DNA of 16,151 nt from Pseudomonadota bacterium (GTDB taxonomy: Bacteria; Desulfobacterota; Desulfarculia; Desulfarculales; Desulfarculaceae), in contig JAHIQI010000063.1 of assembly GCA_018902755.1 (NCBI GenBank), positions 1 through 16,151 on the forward strand, in the 5' to 3' direction. The translations under genes were made by a program, and so were the position numbers. How positions within the stretch are numbered: the stretch's first letter is position 1; the number at the start of each line of letters is the position of its first letter. The notes under the pieces are model-generated. The model was given only the letters and a program-made list of their open reading frames with translations, ran no database searches and was not told the DNA's origin. Below are positions 8,865-16,116 of this stretch, piece by piece.

Positions 8865-8887
8865 CCCGCCGTCCCCTGGGCGGCGGG
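8865..8887 (-). other. GC-rich hairpin between dehydrogenase and binding-protein genes
   Basis: CCCGCCG at 8865-8871 pairs with CGGCGGG at 8881-8887, and inner C/G triplets can extend the stem. It lies just after the dehydrogenase stop codon in the 143-bp intercistronic gap, the longest gap of the operon. No T-tract follows on the minus strand, so it is more likely an mRNA-processing or stabilising stem, or a weak terminator, than a full stop. Such stems often raise the level of the downstream binding-protein message. Confidence 0.5.
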
Positions 8888-8903
8888 AGAATTAAACGGA
8901 TGA

Positions 8904-9758
8904 TCAATTTTTCTTTTCCGCGTAGGTGAGCACCATGCCCCCGTCGAAGAGCAAGTCGCCGCCCACCAAAAAGCGCGCGAAGCGGGATATGCCGAAGATG
9001 AACAGATTGCCCACTTCTATGGGGTTCATCAGTTCCTTCAAGCGGGTTTCGCCGCACATCACCGTGGAAACCACCTCTTCGGGGGTGATCCCCCGTTTCT
9101 GGGCCTGGGCTGGTATCTGGCCCATGGCCAAGGCGGTTTTCACGAAGGCGGTGCTCACCGTAAAGCCGCGTATCAGTCCCCCGCCCTCCGCGGCGATGGA
9201 TTGGGCCAAGGCCCGCAGGCCGAACTTGCTGATGTTGTAGGAGACCTTGGCCAGAGTGGCTATGTGGCCGTGGGCCGAGGCCATGTTGCCCACCACTCCC
9301 CGGCCGTCGGGGTTTTTCTTGAAATGAGGGAGGCACAGCTTGGACAGGTAGACCGCCGCGCGCAGGTTGAGGCGTTGCATGTAGTCGTATTTGTCCATGG
9401 GGAAGTCTTCGATAAAGTCGATGTGCTGCATGCCCGCGATGTTGACGAGATAACGGATACGGCCCAGCTTGGCCGCCTCGGCCACGGCGTGGTCCATGTC
9501 CGCGTCCTTGGTCAGGTCGGCGGCGATGAAGATCATCTGGCCGCCCATCTGGCGGGCCAGGCGCTGGGTCTGCTCGCCTCCCTCTTGGTTGATATCCAAC
9601 CCCACGGTCATGATCCCGTTGGCCGCCGCGGCCACGGCCGTGGCCCGGCCGATGCCCCCGGCCGCGCCGGTGACGATGCATACGTTGCCTTGATGGAACT
9701 CGGGGTCGGAAAGCAGGAGGATTTCGTCGCGGGTGATGGCGGGTTCGCGAATATCCAT
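8904..9758 (-). CDS. Short-chain dehydrogenase, 3-hydroxybutyrate dehydrogenase-like
   Basis: This is a 284-aa NAD(P)-dependent classical SDR oxidoreductase. The cofactor motif TGAAGGIG is at 30-37, an NIAG variant of NNAG at 106-109, catalytic Ser161 in MASAHG, and YNISK with Tyr174 and Lys178. Stretches such as AGMQHIDFIEDFP and QIPAQAQKRGITPEEVV closely recall bacterial D-3-hydroxybutyrate dehydrogenases, as does the FDGG near the C-terminus, so oxidation of a 3-hydroxy acid to a 3-keto acid is the best guess. The ATG at 9758 was chosen because GAGGG lies five bases ahead; an in-frame GTG-ATG pair at 9801-9806 has no ribosome site but would add 15-16 residues. It is the first gene of the sigma-54 promoted operon with the importer. 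Confidence 0.83.
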   Translation of the reverse strand: MDIREPAITRDEILLLSDPEFHQGNVCIVTGAAGGIGRATAVAAAANGIMTVGLDINQEGGEQTQRLARQMGGQMIFIAADLTKDADMDHAVAEAAKLGRIRYLVNIAGMQHIDFIEDFPMDKYDYMQRLNLRAAVYLSKLCLPHFKKNPDGRGVVGNMASAHGHIATLAKVSYNISKFGLRALAQSIAAEGGGLIRGFTVSTAFVKTALAMGQIPAQAQKRGITPEEVVSTVMCGETRLKELMNPIEVGNLFIFGISRFARFLVGGDLLFDGGMVLTYAEKKN

Positions 9759-9832
9759 GGCATCCCTCGGGTTGGAAAGGGCGAATGGATTTTTGTCGCG
9801 CATCACGATGTGGAATTTGGTTATACTATATA

Positions 9833-9848
9833 AGCAACTACCGGGCCA
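9833..9848 (-). promoter_or_regulatory. Sigma-54 (-24/-12) promoter of the dehydrogenase-liv operon
   Basis: On the minus strand the sequence TGGCCCGGTAGTTGCT matches the consensus TGGCACG-N4-TTGCW with one mismatch, and the GG and GC doublets have the exact required spacing. A T precedes the first TGG, as in the consensus. Transcription should start near 9822, some 65 bases before the chosen ATG of the dehydrogenase. The divergent neighbour encodes a sigma-54 activator, which makes chance unlikely. Confidence 0.82.
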
Positions 9849-9992
9849 AAACGGGATGCTTAGCGTGCTGGGCCTGTTTACTGCCAGATACTCCCGTTAA
9901 ATCACCAGCTAAATCAGCCTTATAGATTTTATCAGCCGAAACCGGTCAACCAGGAACGTCTTCCAGGCGGATGGGGATTTTGTTTTTGCAGT

Positions 9993-10010
9993 CGTAGCAT
10001 AGCTGCTACA
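9993..10010. promoter_or_regulatory. Inverted repeat, probable activator (UAS) site 1
   Basis: GTAGCA at 9994-9999 and TGCTAC at 10004-10009 are perfect arms around TAGC. The centre is about 155 bp upstream of the -24 element, which is normal for an enhancer-like site of a sigma-54 activator. It lies about 30 bp before the activator's own ATG, so it could also mediate autoregulation. The same pattern recurs at 11511-11528. Binding by the adjacent regulator is inference. Confidence 0.65.
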
Positions 10011-10039
10011 TATAGCCGAATTGATACAGGAGTTTGTTC

Positions 10040-11515
10040 ATGAATGGTGAAAAAGTCACCGGTCGCGAAACAAACCGGCCCGGGGAACTCAAGGTGGCTG
10101 TGCCACCCAAAAACAAGCCTGAGCGAATCGGCGAATTGGAGATGTACCGGCTGATTTTGGACAGCATCCACAACGGGGTGATGGTGACCGATGCCCAGGG
10201 CTACGTCACCCATTTCAACAAACCTTATGGCCAGTTTTTGGGCGTCGACACAGAGGCGCAGATCGGCCGCCACTGCACCGAGGTGATAGAGAACACGCGT
10301 ATGCACATCGTGGCCCGTACCGGCCGGGCCGAGATCAACCAGTCCCACGGGATCAAGGGCCAAAAAATGGTGGTGCAGCGCATCCCCATCAAAAAAAATG
10401 ACCGGGTCGTCGCCGTGTTCGGGCAAGTGATGTTCAAGGATGTGCGCGACGTGAACAAACTGGCCCACAACCTGTCGGTGTTGAAGTCCAAAGTGCGGCT
10501 TTACGAGCAGGAGCTGATTTCCCTGCGCACCACCCGCTACACCTTGGACAGTATCGTGGGCACAAGCCGAAGTATACGGGAACTGAAGGAGGAGGCGGCC
10601 CGGGCCGCGTCCGGAATTCTGCCCGTGCTCATCACCGGTGAATCAGGCACCGGCAAAGAGTTGTTCGCCCAGGCTATCCATAGCTCCAGCCCGCGGCGCA
10701 CCAAGCCCTTCGTGCGCATCAACTGCGCCGCCATACCCAAGGACCTATTGGAGTCGGAGTTGTTCGGCTACGAGACCGGGGCCTTTACCGGCGCCCGCTC
10801 GGAGGGTAAGCCCGGCAAGTTCGAACTGGCCCGTGGCGGCACGGTATTTTTGGATGAAATTGGCGACCTGCCTACCGAGATGCAGCCCAAGCTCCTTCGG
10901 GTGCTGGAAGAAAAGGAGTTTGAGCGAGTGGGTGGCACATCGGTCATCAAGGCTGACTTCCGTCTCTTGGCAGCCAGCAACCAAAACCTGGAGCAGATGA
11001 TGGCCCAGGGTGGGTTCCGCAAGGACCTATATTACCGCCTGAACGTGATCCCCATCCATATACCTCCCCTGCGCAAGCGGCCGGAGGATATCCTGGCCTT
11101 GATCCATCACTACCTGCCTTTGGCCAGCGACAAGGACCTGGCCGGCCGCATCCGCATTGACAAGAGGGCGGAGCGAATCTTGCTCAATCACAACTGGCCC
11201 GGCAACGTGCGTGAGTTGTTCAATGTTACAGATCGGATATTGCATCGGCTGGAAAGAGAGACCATCACTCCCAACGCCCTGCCCCTTTATCTGAGCCACA
11301 ACCGCCACAAGGAGCCGGCCAAGATCGGCCATGGATACCTGAAGGAGGTGTTGGCCCAAGCCGAGTGGGACGCAATAACATATGCCCTTGGTATGACGGA
11401 AGGGAACAAGTCCGATGCCGCCCGCCTGTTGGGCATCCATCGGACTTTACTATACAAAAAATTAAATAAGCACCTTGAAGCATTTCCAGAGCAAAAGGAT
11501 CAAATCAAACTGTAG
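10040..11515 (+). CDS. PAS-containing sigma-54 dependent transcriptional activator
   Basis: The 491-aa protein is an NtrC-family enhancer-binding activator without a receiver domain. Residues about 30-140 form a PAS domain (begins near MYRLILDSIHNGVMVTD), followed by a short coiled segment near 140-165. The AAA+ domain runs from about 170 to 400: Walker A GESGTGKE 200-207, GAFTGA 247-252 (the sigma-54 contact loop), Walker B VFLDEIGD 269-276, Arg-rich FRKDLYYRLN near 326-335, and NWPGNVREL 385-393. A Fis-type helix-turn-helix lies near 455-478 (NKSDAARLLGIHRTLLYKK). The ATG at 10040 has CAGGAG seven bases ahead; a TTG two codons earlier is rejected. It is divergent from the sigma-54 promoter it most likely serves. 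The PAS domain probably senses a metabolite or a partner protein rather than a phosphorylation signal. Confidence 0.93.
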   Translation: MNGEKVTGRETNRPGELKVAVPPKNKPERIGELEMYRLILDSIHNGVMVTDAQGYVTHFNKPYGQFLGVDTEAQIGRHCTEVIENTRMHIVARTGRAEINQSHGIKGQKMVVQRIPIKKNDRVVAVFGQVMFKDVRDVNKLAHNLSVLKSKVRLYEQELISLRTTRYTLDSIVGTSRSIRELKEEAARAASGILPVLITGESGTGKELFAQAIHSSSPRRTKPFVRINCAAIPKDLLESELFGYETGAFTGARSEGKPGKFELARGGTVFLDEIGDLPTEMQPKLLRVLEEKEFERVGGTSVIKADFRLLAASNQNLEQMMAQGGFRKDLYYRLNVIPIHIPPLRKRPEDILALIHHYLPLASDKDLAGRIRIDKRAERILLNHNWPGNVRELFNVTDRILHRLERETITPNALPLYLSHNRHKEPAKIGHGYLKEVLAQAEWDAITYALGMTEGNKSDAARLLGIHRTLLYKKLNKHLEAFPEQKDQIKL

Positions 11516-11528
11516 CAATATTGCTACA
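11511..11528. promoter_or_regulatory. Perfect 18-bp palindrome over the activator stop codon (site 2)
   Basis: TGTAGCAAT is followed directly by its complement ATTGCTACA. The TGTAGCA-N4-TGCTACA core is the same as that of the repeat at 9993-10010. The TAG stop codon of the activator lies inside it. No T-tract follows, which argues against a simple terminator. It may be a second binding site for the activator, or a hairpin at the transcript end. Confidence 0.55.
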
Positions 11529-12088
11529 CAAGCAACACGTGACCTGCCCCTAAATCCTGCTCCATTTAATTGGGTTAGGATCTAACCGCAGCGTCCACGG
11601 GAAGCCTTAACCCGACATCCACCACGCCGGCGCCGTGCCCACTACAAATACCAACATCAAAACCGGGCACCACGGCCGCCCCGGTTCTCTGCCTTGGGGC
11701 TTCTCCATTTCCTCGTGAGCAACACATGGGCCGTTAGGAACTTTTTGAAATCCGGTTCCATGGTGGTCCCCCATATAGATGGTCAAGGGTTGAGGTCAAC
11801 CTGCCCAACGGAGAGCGGCCTAAAATTGTACTCGCATCGGCAGGCTGCAATATTGTTGAGGCTGGCTCAGGTTGGCTTTTAGCCGAATACATTCACTCGG
11901 TTCTGTATCTACCTTTTGCCGTTGAAGTTGCAGGAATTGAGCGCGGTTGGACTGCTGTCTGCTTAGCACTCGGTTTTCCCTGGTTGTCGCCGTCCCCTTC
12001 TCCAGGCCCAAATCCCGGCCTAAAAACTGGGCCAGTATAAGGGAGACAAGTTAGTTTCCGCCTTGGTTCATCCACAACCGATTTGAGG

Positions 12089-12094
12089 TTGACA
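12089..12094 (+). promoter_or_regulatory. Candidate sigma-70 -35 box for the TetR operon
   Basis: TTGACA is a perfect -35 hexamer. The matching -10 would fall near 12113-12118 (TAGGTT, a poor match, 18-base spacer) at the left edge of the 24-bp palindrome. A repressor on the palindrome would block this promoter. The transcript would have a leader of about 230 bases. The -10 is weak, so the call is tentative. Confidence 0.4.
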
Positions 12095-12113
12095 AAACTT
12101 TTCCGCATAACAT

Positions 12114-12137
12114 AGGTTAATGAATATTCATTAACCT
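12114..12137. promoter_or_regulatory. 24-bp perfect palindrome, probable TetR/FadR-type operator
   Basis: The half site AGGTTAATGAAT is followed directly by its exact complement. The centre closely fits the operator known for Bacillus-type TetR-family FadR (TGAATGA-N-TA-N-TCATTCA), with two symmetric differences. It lies 217 bases upstream of a TetR gene whose C-terminal half looks acyl-CoA-responsive. The operator role is inferred from these two facts. Confidence 0.7.
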
Positions 12138-12353
12138 GGGGAGCCGGTAAGAACATCCCAAACTCCTTTGACCACCTCCGGCTCTGCACCGTTTCGCTAC
12201 AGCATTGATCCTACGACACCCAGAGACCGCGCCCCGATTGCTCGGGACGCCCGCCGATGGCGACAGCCCAGGATAGCCGTCGCGGCTAAGAAGAGGCGCG
12301 GTCAGATAGGTACAGCCGGGCCGGATTTCATCCGATAACCGGGGAGTGTATCG

Positions 12354-12956
12354 TTGAGCGACAACAAAATACGCAAAAAGCAAATGATGGACAAGGCCCG
12401 GGTGCTTTTCACCCGCCTGGGCTACGCCGGGGCCAGCATGAAGAACTTGGCTGAGGCCTTCGGCTGTAAACCGGCCAACATCTACAACTATTTTGCCAAT
12501 AAGGAAGAGCTGCTCTTTGAGGTGCTGCGCGAGGAGATGGAGCAAATCGTAAACCCGGTGGCCCATCTGGAGCTGGAGGAAATCGGCGACCCCGAGAAGC
12601 AGCTTTTGTTTTTCATGCAGAACCACGCCCGGGTGACCTTGGGCTATCGCCGTAGCGCCAAAATGCTCTTCGACACCGAGTTGGGACATCTTTCCTCCGC
12701 CAACCGTAAGGTCATCGTGGACCTCAGGCGGCAGTACGACCGCATCCTAGGCCGCATCATCCAGGCGGGCATCGACCAGGGGCGCTTCCGGCCCACCAAT
12801 GTCAAGCTGGCCGCCTACGCCATAGCCTCCATGATCGCCCGCAGCCGGGTGTGGTACTCCCCCCGGGGCGCCATGAACCCCGACCAGGTGGGCGAGTTCT
12901 TCTGCGGCCTGGTCTTGGAGGGCCTGCGGTCCGGAGGCGGTAAAGGGCGGGACTGA
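12354..12956 (+). CDS. TetR-family regulator, KstR2/FadR-like
   Basis: This is a 200-aa dimeric DNA-binding repressor of the TetR family. The helix-turn-helix occupies about residues 27-47 (SMKNLAEAFGCKPANIYNYF), followed by ANKEELLFEVL, the family hallmark. The ligand domain contains RRQYDRILGRIIQAGIDQGR and a WYSPRGAMNPDQVGEF stretch near 167-182. This resembles the KstR2-type C-terminal domain that in known members binds an acyl-CoA. The start is TTG, with GGGGAG eight bases ahead; the first ATG lies ten codons downstream. The next gene begins 28 bases after its stop codon, so it is probably cotranscribed with the acyl-CoA ligase it may control. The ligand is inferred to be the CoA thioester made by that ligase. 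Confidence 0.87.
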   Translation: MSDNKIRKKQMMDKARVLFTRLGYAGASMKNLAEAFGCKPANIYNYFANKEELLFEVLREEMEQIVNPVAHLELEEIGDPEKQLLFFMQNHARVTLGYRRSAKMLFDTELGHLSSANRKVIVDLRRQYDRILGRIIQAGIDQGRFRPTNVKLAAYAIASMIARSRVWYSPRGAMNPDQVGEFFCGLVLEGLRSGGGKGRD

Positions 12957-12984
12957 ATCAATTCAGCATAGGGAGATTGGGAAG

Positions 12985-14652
12985 TTGGAAAAGGTTTGGA
13001 TGAAAAACTGGCCCGATGGCGTTCCAGTGGAGTTGACCTATCGCCATGGTGAAAAACCCATCTGCGAGTACCTGCGCATTCACGCCCAAGAAGACCCGGG
13101 GCGGGTGGCCATCAACTATTACGGCCAGGAAATCAGCTACGGCGAGTTGGATCGGCTCACCAACCGCTTCGCTTCCTACCTGAAAAAATCGGGCGCCGCC
13201 CAGGGCGACCGCATTGCCCTGTACATGCAGAACTGCCCCCAATACGTCATCTGCCAGCTGGGGGCCCACAAGGCCGGGCTGATCGTGGTCCCCTGCGGCC
13301 CCATGTTCAAGGCTTGGGAGTTGGAGGAGGAGCTGACCCAGACCGGCACCAAGATAATCGTGTGCCAGGACGACCTATTCGTCAACGTGGCCGAGGCAAA
13401 CTCCAAGTGCCGCTTCGACCAGATCCTCGTCACTGGTTTCGCCGACTACCGGCCGGCGGACCCAGCCATCCCTATGCACGAAACCATGCTGGCCCCTCGG
13501 GTTAATTGCCCCGGCGCGGTGGAGCTGTTGAGCGCGCTGGATCAAGGCCACAACGCCTATGAGTCTCCCACGATATCCCAAGATGACGTTTGCCTGCTCC
13601 AGTTCACCAGCGGCACCACCGGGCTGCCCAAAGGGGCCATGGTCACCCACGGCAATCAGCTTTACAAATCGGCCGCCCAGGCTCAGGTGTACAAGTACCA
13701 ACCCGATGACGTGATGCTCACCGCCATGCCCATCTACCACATCGCGGGCATGCTCTGGGGGATGACCGCTTCGGTTTACGCGGGCTGCACCATGGTCATC
13801 ATGTCCCGTTTCGACCCGGCCACCATGGCCGCGGCCATAGACAAGCTAAAGTGCACCAAACTCTACGGCACCGTGTCCATGAACACGGAAATGATGAACC
13901 TACCCGATCTGGCCTCTTACGACCTCACTTCGCTGCGCATCAACCCGGCCACCAGCTTCGGCATCTTCCTTACCGAGGAGGTGGCCGAGCGATGGGCCCG
14001 GGTAACCCAGGGAGGGGTCATCGTGGAGGCGGCCTACGGCCTGAGCGAAACCCACACCGGGGACACCTTCAGCCCCCTGGACAAGCCCCGCATCGGCTCG
14101 GTGGGCATCCCCCACACCGGCACAGACCTCAGGATCATGGACTTCGACGATCCCACCCGCGAGTTGGGTCCGGGCGAGGTGGGCGAAATCACCGTAAAGA
14201 GCCCCGCGGTGTTCAAGGGCTACTGGGACCGCCAGGAAGCCACCGCCGAGGTGCTGCGCGACGGGCGGCTCTATACCGGAGACATGGGCCGTTTCGACGA
14301 AGACGGTTACGTGTATTTCATGGGCCGAAAAAAGGAAATGATCAAGGCTTCGGGCTACGCCATCGCCCCGGAGGAGGTGGAGGGCTTTTTGATGCGCCAC
14401 CCCGCGGTGGACCAAGCGGCCTGCATTCCCATACCAGACCCAAAGAGAGGGGAGTCGGTAAAGGCCTTCGTGGTGTTGGCCGCCGACTACCAGGGCAAAA
14501 TCACCGGGCAGGAAATAATCGATTGGTCCAAAGACAAAATGGCCACCTATAAATATCCACGAGTAGTCCAGATCGTCGCCGAACTTCCCAAAGGGACGAC
14601 CGGCAAGCTGCTGCGCCGGGTGCTGCGCGAGCAGGAGGAGGCCGCGCGCTAG
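12985..14652 (+). CDS. AMP-forming acyl-CoA ligase (FadD/4-coumarate ligase-like)
   Basis: The 555-aa ligase belongs to the ANL superfamily and should convert a carboxylic acid to its CoA thioester. The adenylation motif FTSGTTGLPKG is at 207-217, YGLSE at 351-355, TGD at 431-433, GRKKE at 447-451, and the catalytic Lys541 is in TTGK near the C-terminus. The pattern is closer to long-chain or aryl acid ligases than to the ACSM-like enzyme at 2526, so the two ligases in this window probably serve different acids. The TTG at 12985 has GGGAG ahead; an in-frame ATG at 13000 (MKNWPDGV) preceded by GGAAAAGG is an equally good start, five codons shorter. It sits between a TetR gene and an exported binding protein, which suggests an uptake and activation module. 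Confidence 0.9.
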   Translation: MEKVWMKNWPDGVPVELTYRHGEKPICEYLRIHAQEDPGRVAINYYGQEISYGELDRLTNRFASYLKKSGAAQGDRIALYMQNCPQYVICQLGAHKAGLIVVPCGPMFKAWELEEELTQTGTKIIVCQDDLFVNVAEANSKCRFDQILVTGFADYRPADPAIPMHETMLAPRVNCPGAVELLSALDQGHNAYESPTISQDDVCLLQFTSGTTGLPKGAMVTHGNQLYKSAAQAQVYKYQPDDVMLTAMPIYHIAGMLWGMTASVYAGCTMVIMSRFDPATMAAAIDKLKCTKLYGTVSMNTEMMNLPDLASYDLTSLRINPATSFGIFLTEEVAERWARVTQGGVIVEAAYGLSETHTGDTFSPLDKPRIGSVGIPHTGTDLRIMDFDDPTRELGPGEVGEITVKSPAVFKGYWDRQEATAEVLRDGRLYTGDMGRFDEDGYVYFMGRKKEMIKASGYAIAPEEVEGFLMRHPAVDQAACIPIPDPKRGESVKAFVVLAADYQGKITGQEIIDWSKDKMATYKYPRVVQIVAELPKGTTGKLLRRVLREQEEAAR

Positions 14653-14696
14653 AGGTTGGTTCCGCAAGGGGCGTCGACAGCCTTGTCTCGCGGGTC

Positions 14697-14713
14697 CGGG
14701 CATGGGGTGCCCG
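14697..14713 (+). other. Hairpin downstream of the acyl-CoA ligase
   Basis: CGGGCA at 14697-14702 pairs with TGCCCG at 14708-14713 around a five-base loop, and outer G/C triplets can add to the stem. A second imperfect stem lies at 14749-14773 (CCGGA with TCCGG, plus an outer GGT/ACC). Neither is followed by a T-tract, so they may be weak terminators or processing stems ahead of the binding-protein gene. The 156-bp gap could also hold a promoter, but no clear one was seen. Confidence 0.4.
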
Positions 14714-14808
14714 ATCCCCTCGAGCCAAACTTAAAGGCCCACATTCGTGGTCCCGGATTTGGGGTCCGGTACCGATAACAGTCTAAGTTGATCCAAAAGG
14801 AGGGAACA

Positions 14809-16110
14809 ATGGCCAAGAAAGATCGAAAGGACAACCTGTTGGGTGGTTCCGTGGACCGCCGCGAATTTTTCAAGAAATCCGGGCTCATTACCGCCGGTGC
14901 GGTGGGTGCCACTCTGTTCAGCCCCTTCGGCACCCCTTTCCTGTTCGCCAAGACCAAGGAGCCCATCAAGGTCGGCTTCTGCGAGGTGCTCAGCGGCCTC
15001 TTCGCGGGCATCGGCACCGCCGAACAAAAGGGCGCTATGCTGGCCGAGAAGCACATCAACGCCAACGGCGGTATTTTGGGGCGCCCCTTGGTGGTGATCT
15101 ACGAGGACACCCAGTGCAAGGCCCAGGACGCGGCCCGCGTGGCCAAGCGCCTCATCATGGAAGAAGGCATCGTGGCCCTGCACGGCGAAACCTGCACCAG
15201 CGTGACCAAGGTGCTGTCCCAGGTGGCCAAGAAGTACGGCGTGCTGCACTGGGACTACGAGGTTGACGGCACCTCGGCCTACAAGGAGATGCACAAGCTG
15301 GACTTCCGCCTGGGCGACGACGGCCCCACCCAGATGCGCGGCGTGGTGCGCCTGGCCGAGCGCCGCTACCCCAACTTCAAGAAGTGGGCGGTACTGGTTC
15401 CCGACTACGCCTGGGGCCACGATTGCCTCAAGGACTTCCAGTGGGCCATAGCCAACTCCAAGCTCAAGAGCGGGGAGGTCAAGCCCTTCCTGCACAAATT
15501 CGGTGAAGCCGATTTCTCAGGCGTAATCAAGCAGATCGCCGACTACAAACCAGACGGCCTGGTGACCATCTCCTGGGCCGGCGACATGGTCAGCTTCTTG
15601 CGCCAGCAGAAGCCTTATAAGCTCTACGAGAAGACGGTGGGCTTCCACTACGGCAACTCGGTGGGCATCTGCAAGGCCATGGGCGACCAGATGGAGCCCA
15701 TGTGGAGCGGTATGGACCAGGGCCACCCCTCCCTGCCTCCGGGAAAGAAATTCAACGAGCTGTACCAGAAGGCCTACGGCGAGTGGGTGAGCGAGGACAC
15801 CGCCGCCTGCTACTACGATTCCCTGATGATCCTAAAGCAGGCCATCGAGAAGGCGGGCAGCGCCAAGCCCATGGCCATGGCCAAGGCCATGGAGGGCCTG
15901 GAGTACACCGGCTACGCCGGGTGGCTGAAAGTCCGCGAAATGTCCCACCTGCCCATCAAGAAAGCCTACCACATGGGCTACATGGGCCCGGTGCCCCAGG
16001 CGCCCTACTGGTTGGCCACCGAAATCGTGACCATCCCCTACGGCGAGGTCATGGTAACCGACGGCGAGGCCAAGGACATGTACGGCATGCCCATTCCCTT
16101 CAAGTCCTGA
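14809..16110 (+). CDS. Tat-exported HAAT-type substrate-binding protein
   Basis: The 433-aa protein is a periplasmic ligand receptor of the Peripla_BP_6 fold. The N-terminus carries a twin-arginine signal: DRREFFKKSG with Arg17-Arg18, then a hydrophobic stretch and a likely LFA-K cleavage near residue 47. The first lobe begins IKVGFCEVLSGLFAGIGTAE and includes AEKHINANGG and ILGRPLVVIYEDTQ. The ATG at 14809 follows a near-perfect AAGGAGGG at 14797-14804; an upstream in-frame TTG at 14788 is rejected because that ribosome site would lie inside the longer frame. It differs clearly from the Sec-dependent receptor at 7507, and no permease genes follow within the window; they may lie beyond the right edge. 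Its ligand may be the acid activated by the ligase upstream (inference). Confidence 0.9.
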   Translation: MAKKDRKDNLLGGSVDRREFFKKSGLITAGAVGATLFSPFGTPFLFAKTKEPIKVGFCEVLSGLFAGIGTAEQKGAMLAEKHINANGGILGRPLVVIYEDTQCKAQDAARVAKRLIMEEGIVALHGETCTSVTKVLSQVAKKYGVLHWDYEVDGTSAYKEMHKLDFRLGDDGPTQMRGVVRLAERRYPNFKKWAVLVPDYAWGHDCLKDFQWAIANSKLKSGEVKPFLHKFGEADFSGVIKQIADYKPDGLVTISWAGDMVSFLRQQKPYKLYEKTVGFHYGNSVGICKAMGDQMEPMWSGMDQGHPSLPPGKKFNELYQKAYGEWVSEDTAACYYDSLMILKQAIEKAGSAKPMAMAKAMEGLEYTGYAGWLKVREMSHLPIKKAYHMGYMGPVPQAPYWLATEIVTIPYGEVMVTDGEAKDMYGMPIPFKS

Positions 16111-16116
16111 TTTTCA

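Larger units (their letters stand above)
11529..12353. other. Long gene-free region before the TetR gene
   Basis: About 825 bases hold no convincing gene: the open frames are short, unmatched and without good ribosome sites. Visible structure includes the inverted repeat GGTTAG-GAT-CTAACC at 11573-11587, the repeat GGTTGA-GG-TCAACC at 11788-11801, the 24-bp palindrome at 12114-12137, and small stems TAGCCG-TCG-CGGCTA at 12274-12288 and CGGAT-TTC-ATCCG at 12322-12334. The stretch is less GC-rich than its neighbours and could be decayed coding or mobile DNA. Confidence 0.5.

Noticed and set aside
11540..11550. TGACCTGCCCC resembling an insertion-sequence end of the IS3 type
   Set aside because: No inverted partner, target duplication or transposase remnant could be found, so a mobile element is not supported.
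11947..11963. Second sigma-54-like element (TTGGACTGCTGTCTGCT) on the plus strand
   Set aside because: The GG and GC spacing is right, but several consensus bases are missing, and it is about 390 bases from the TetR gene and 430 bases from the palindrome at 11511. GG-N10-GC occurs often by chance.
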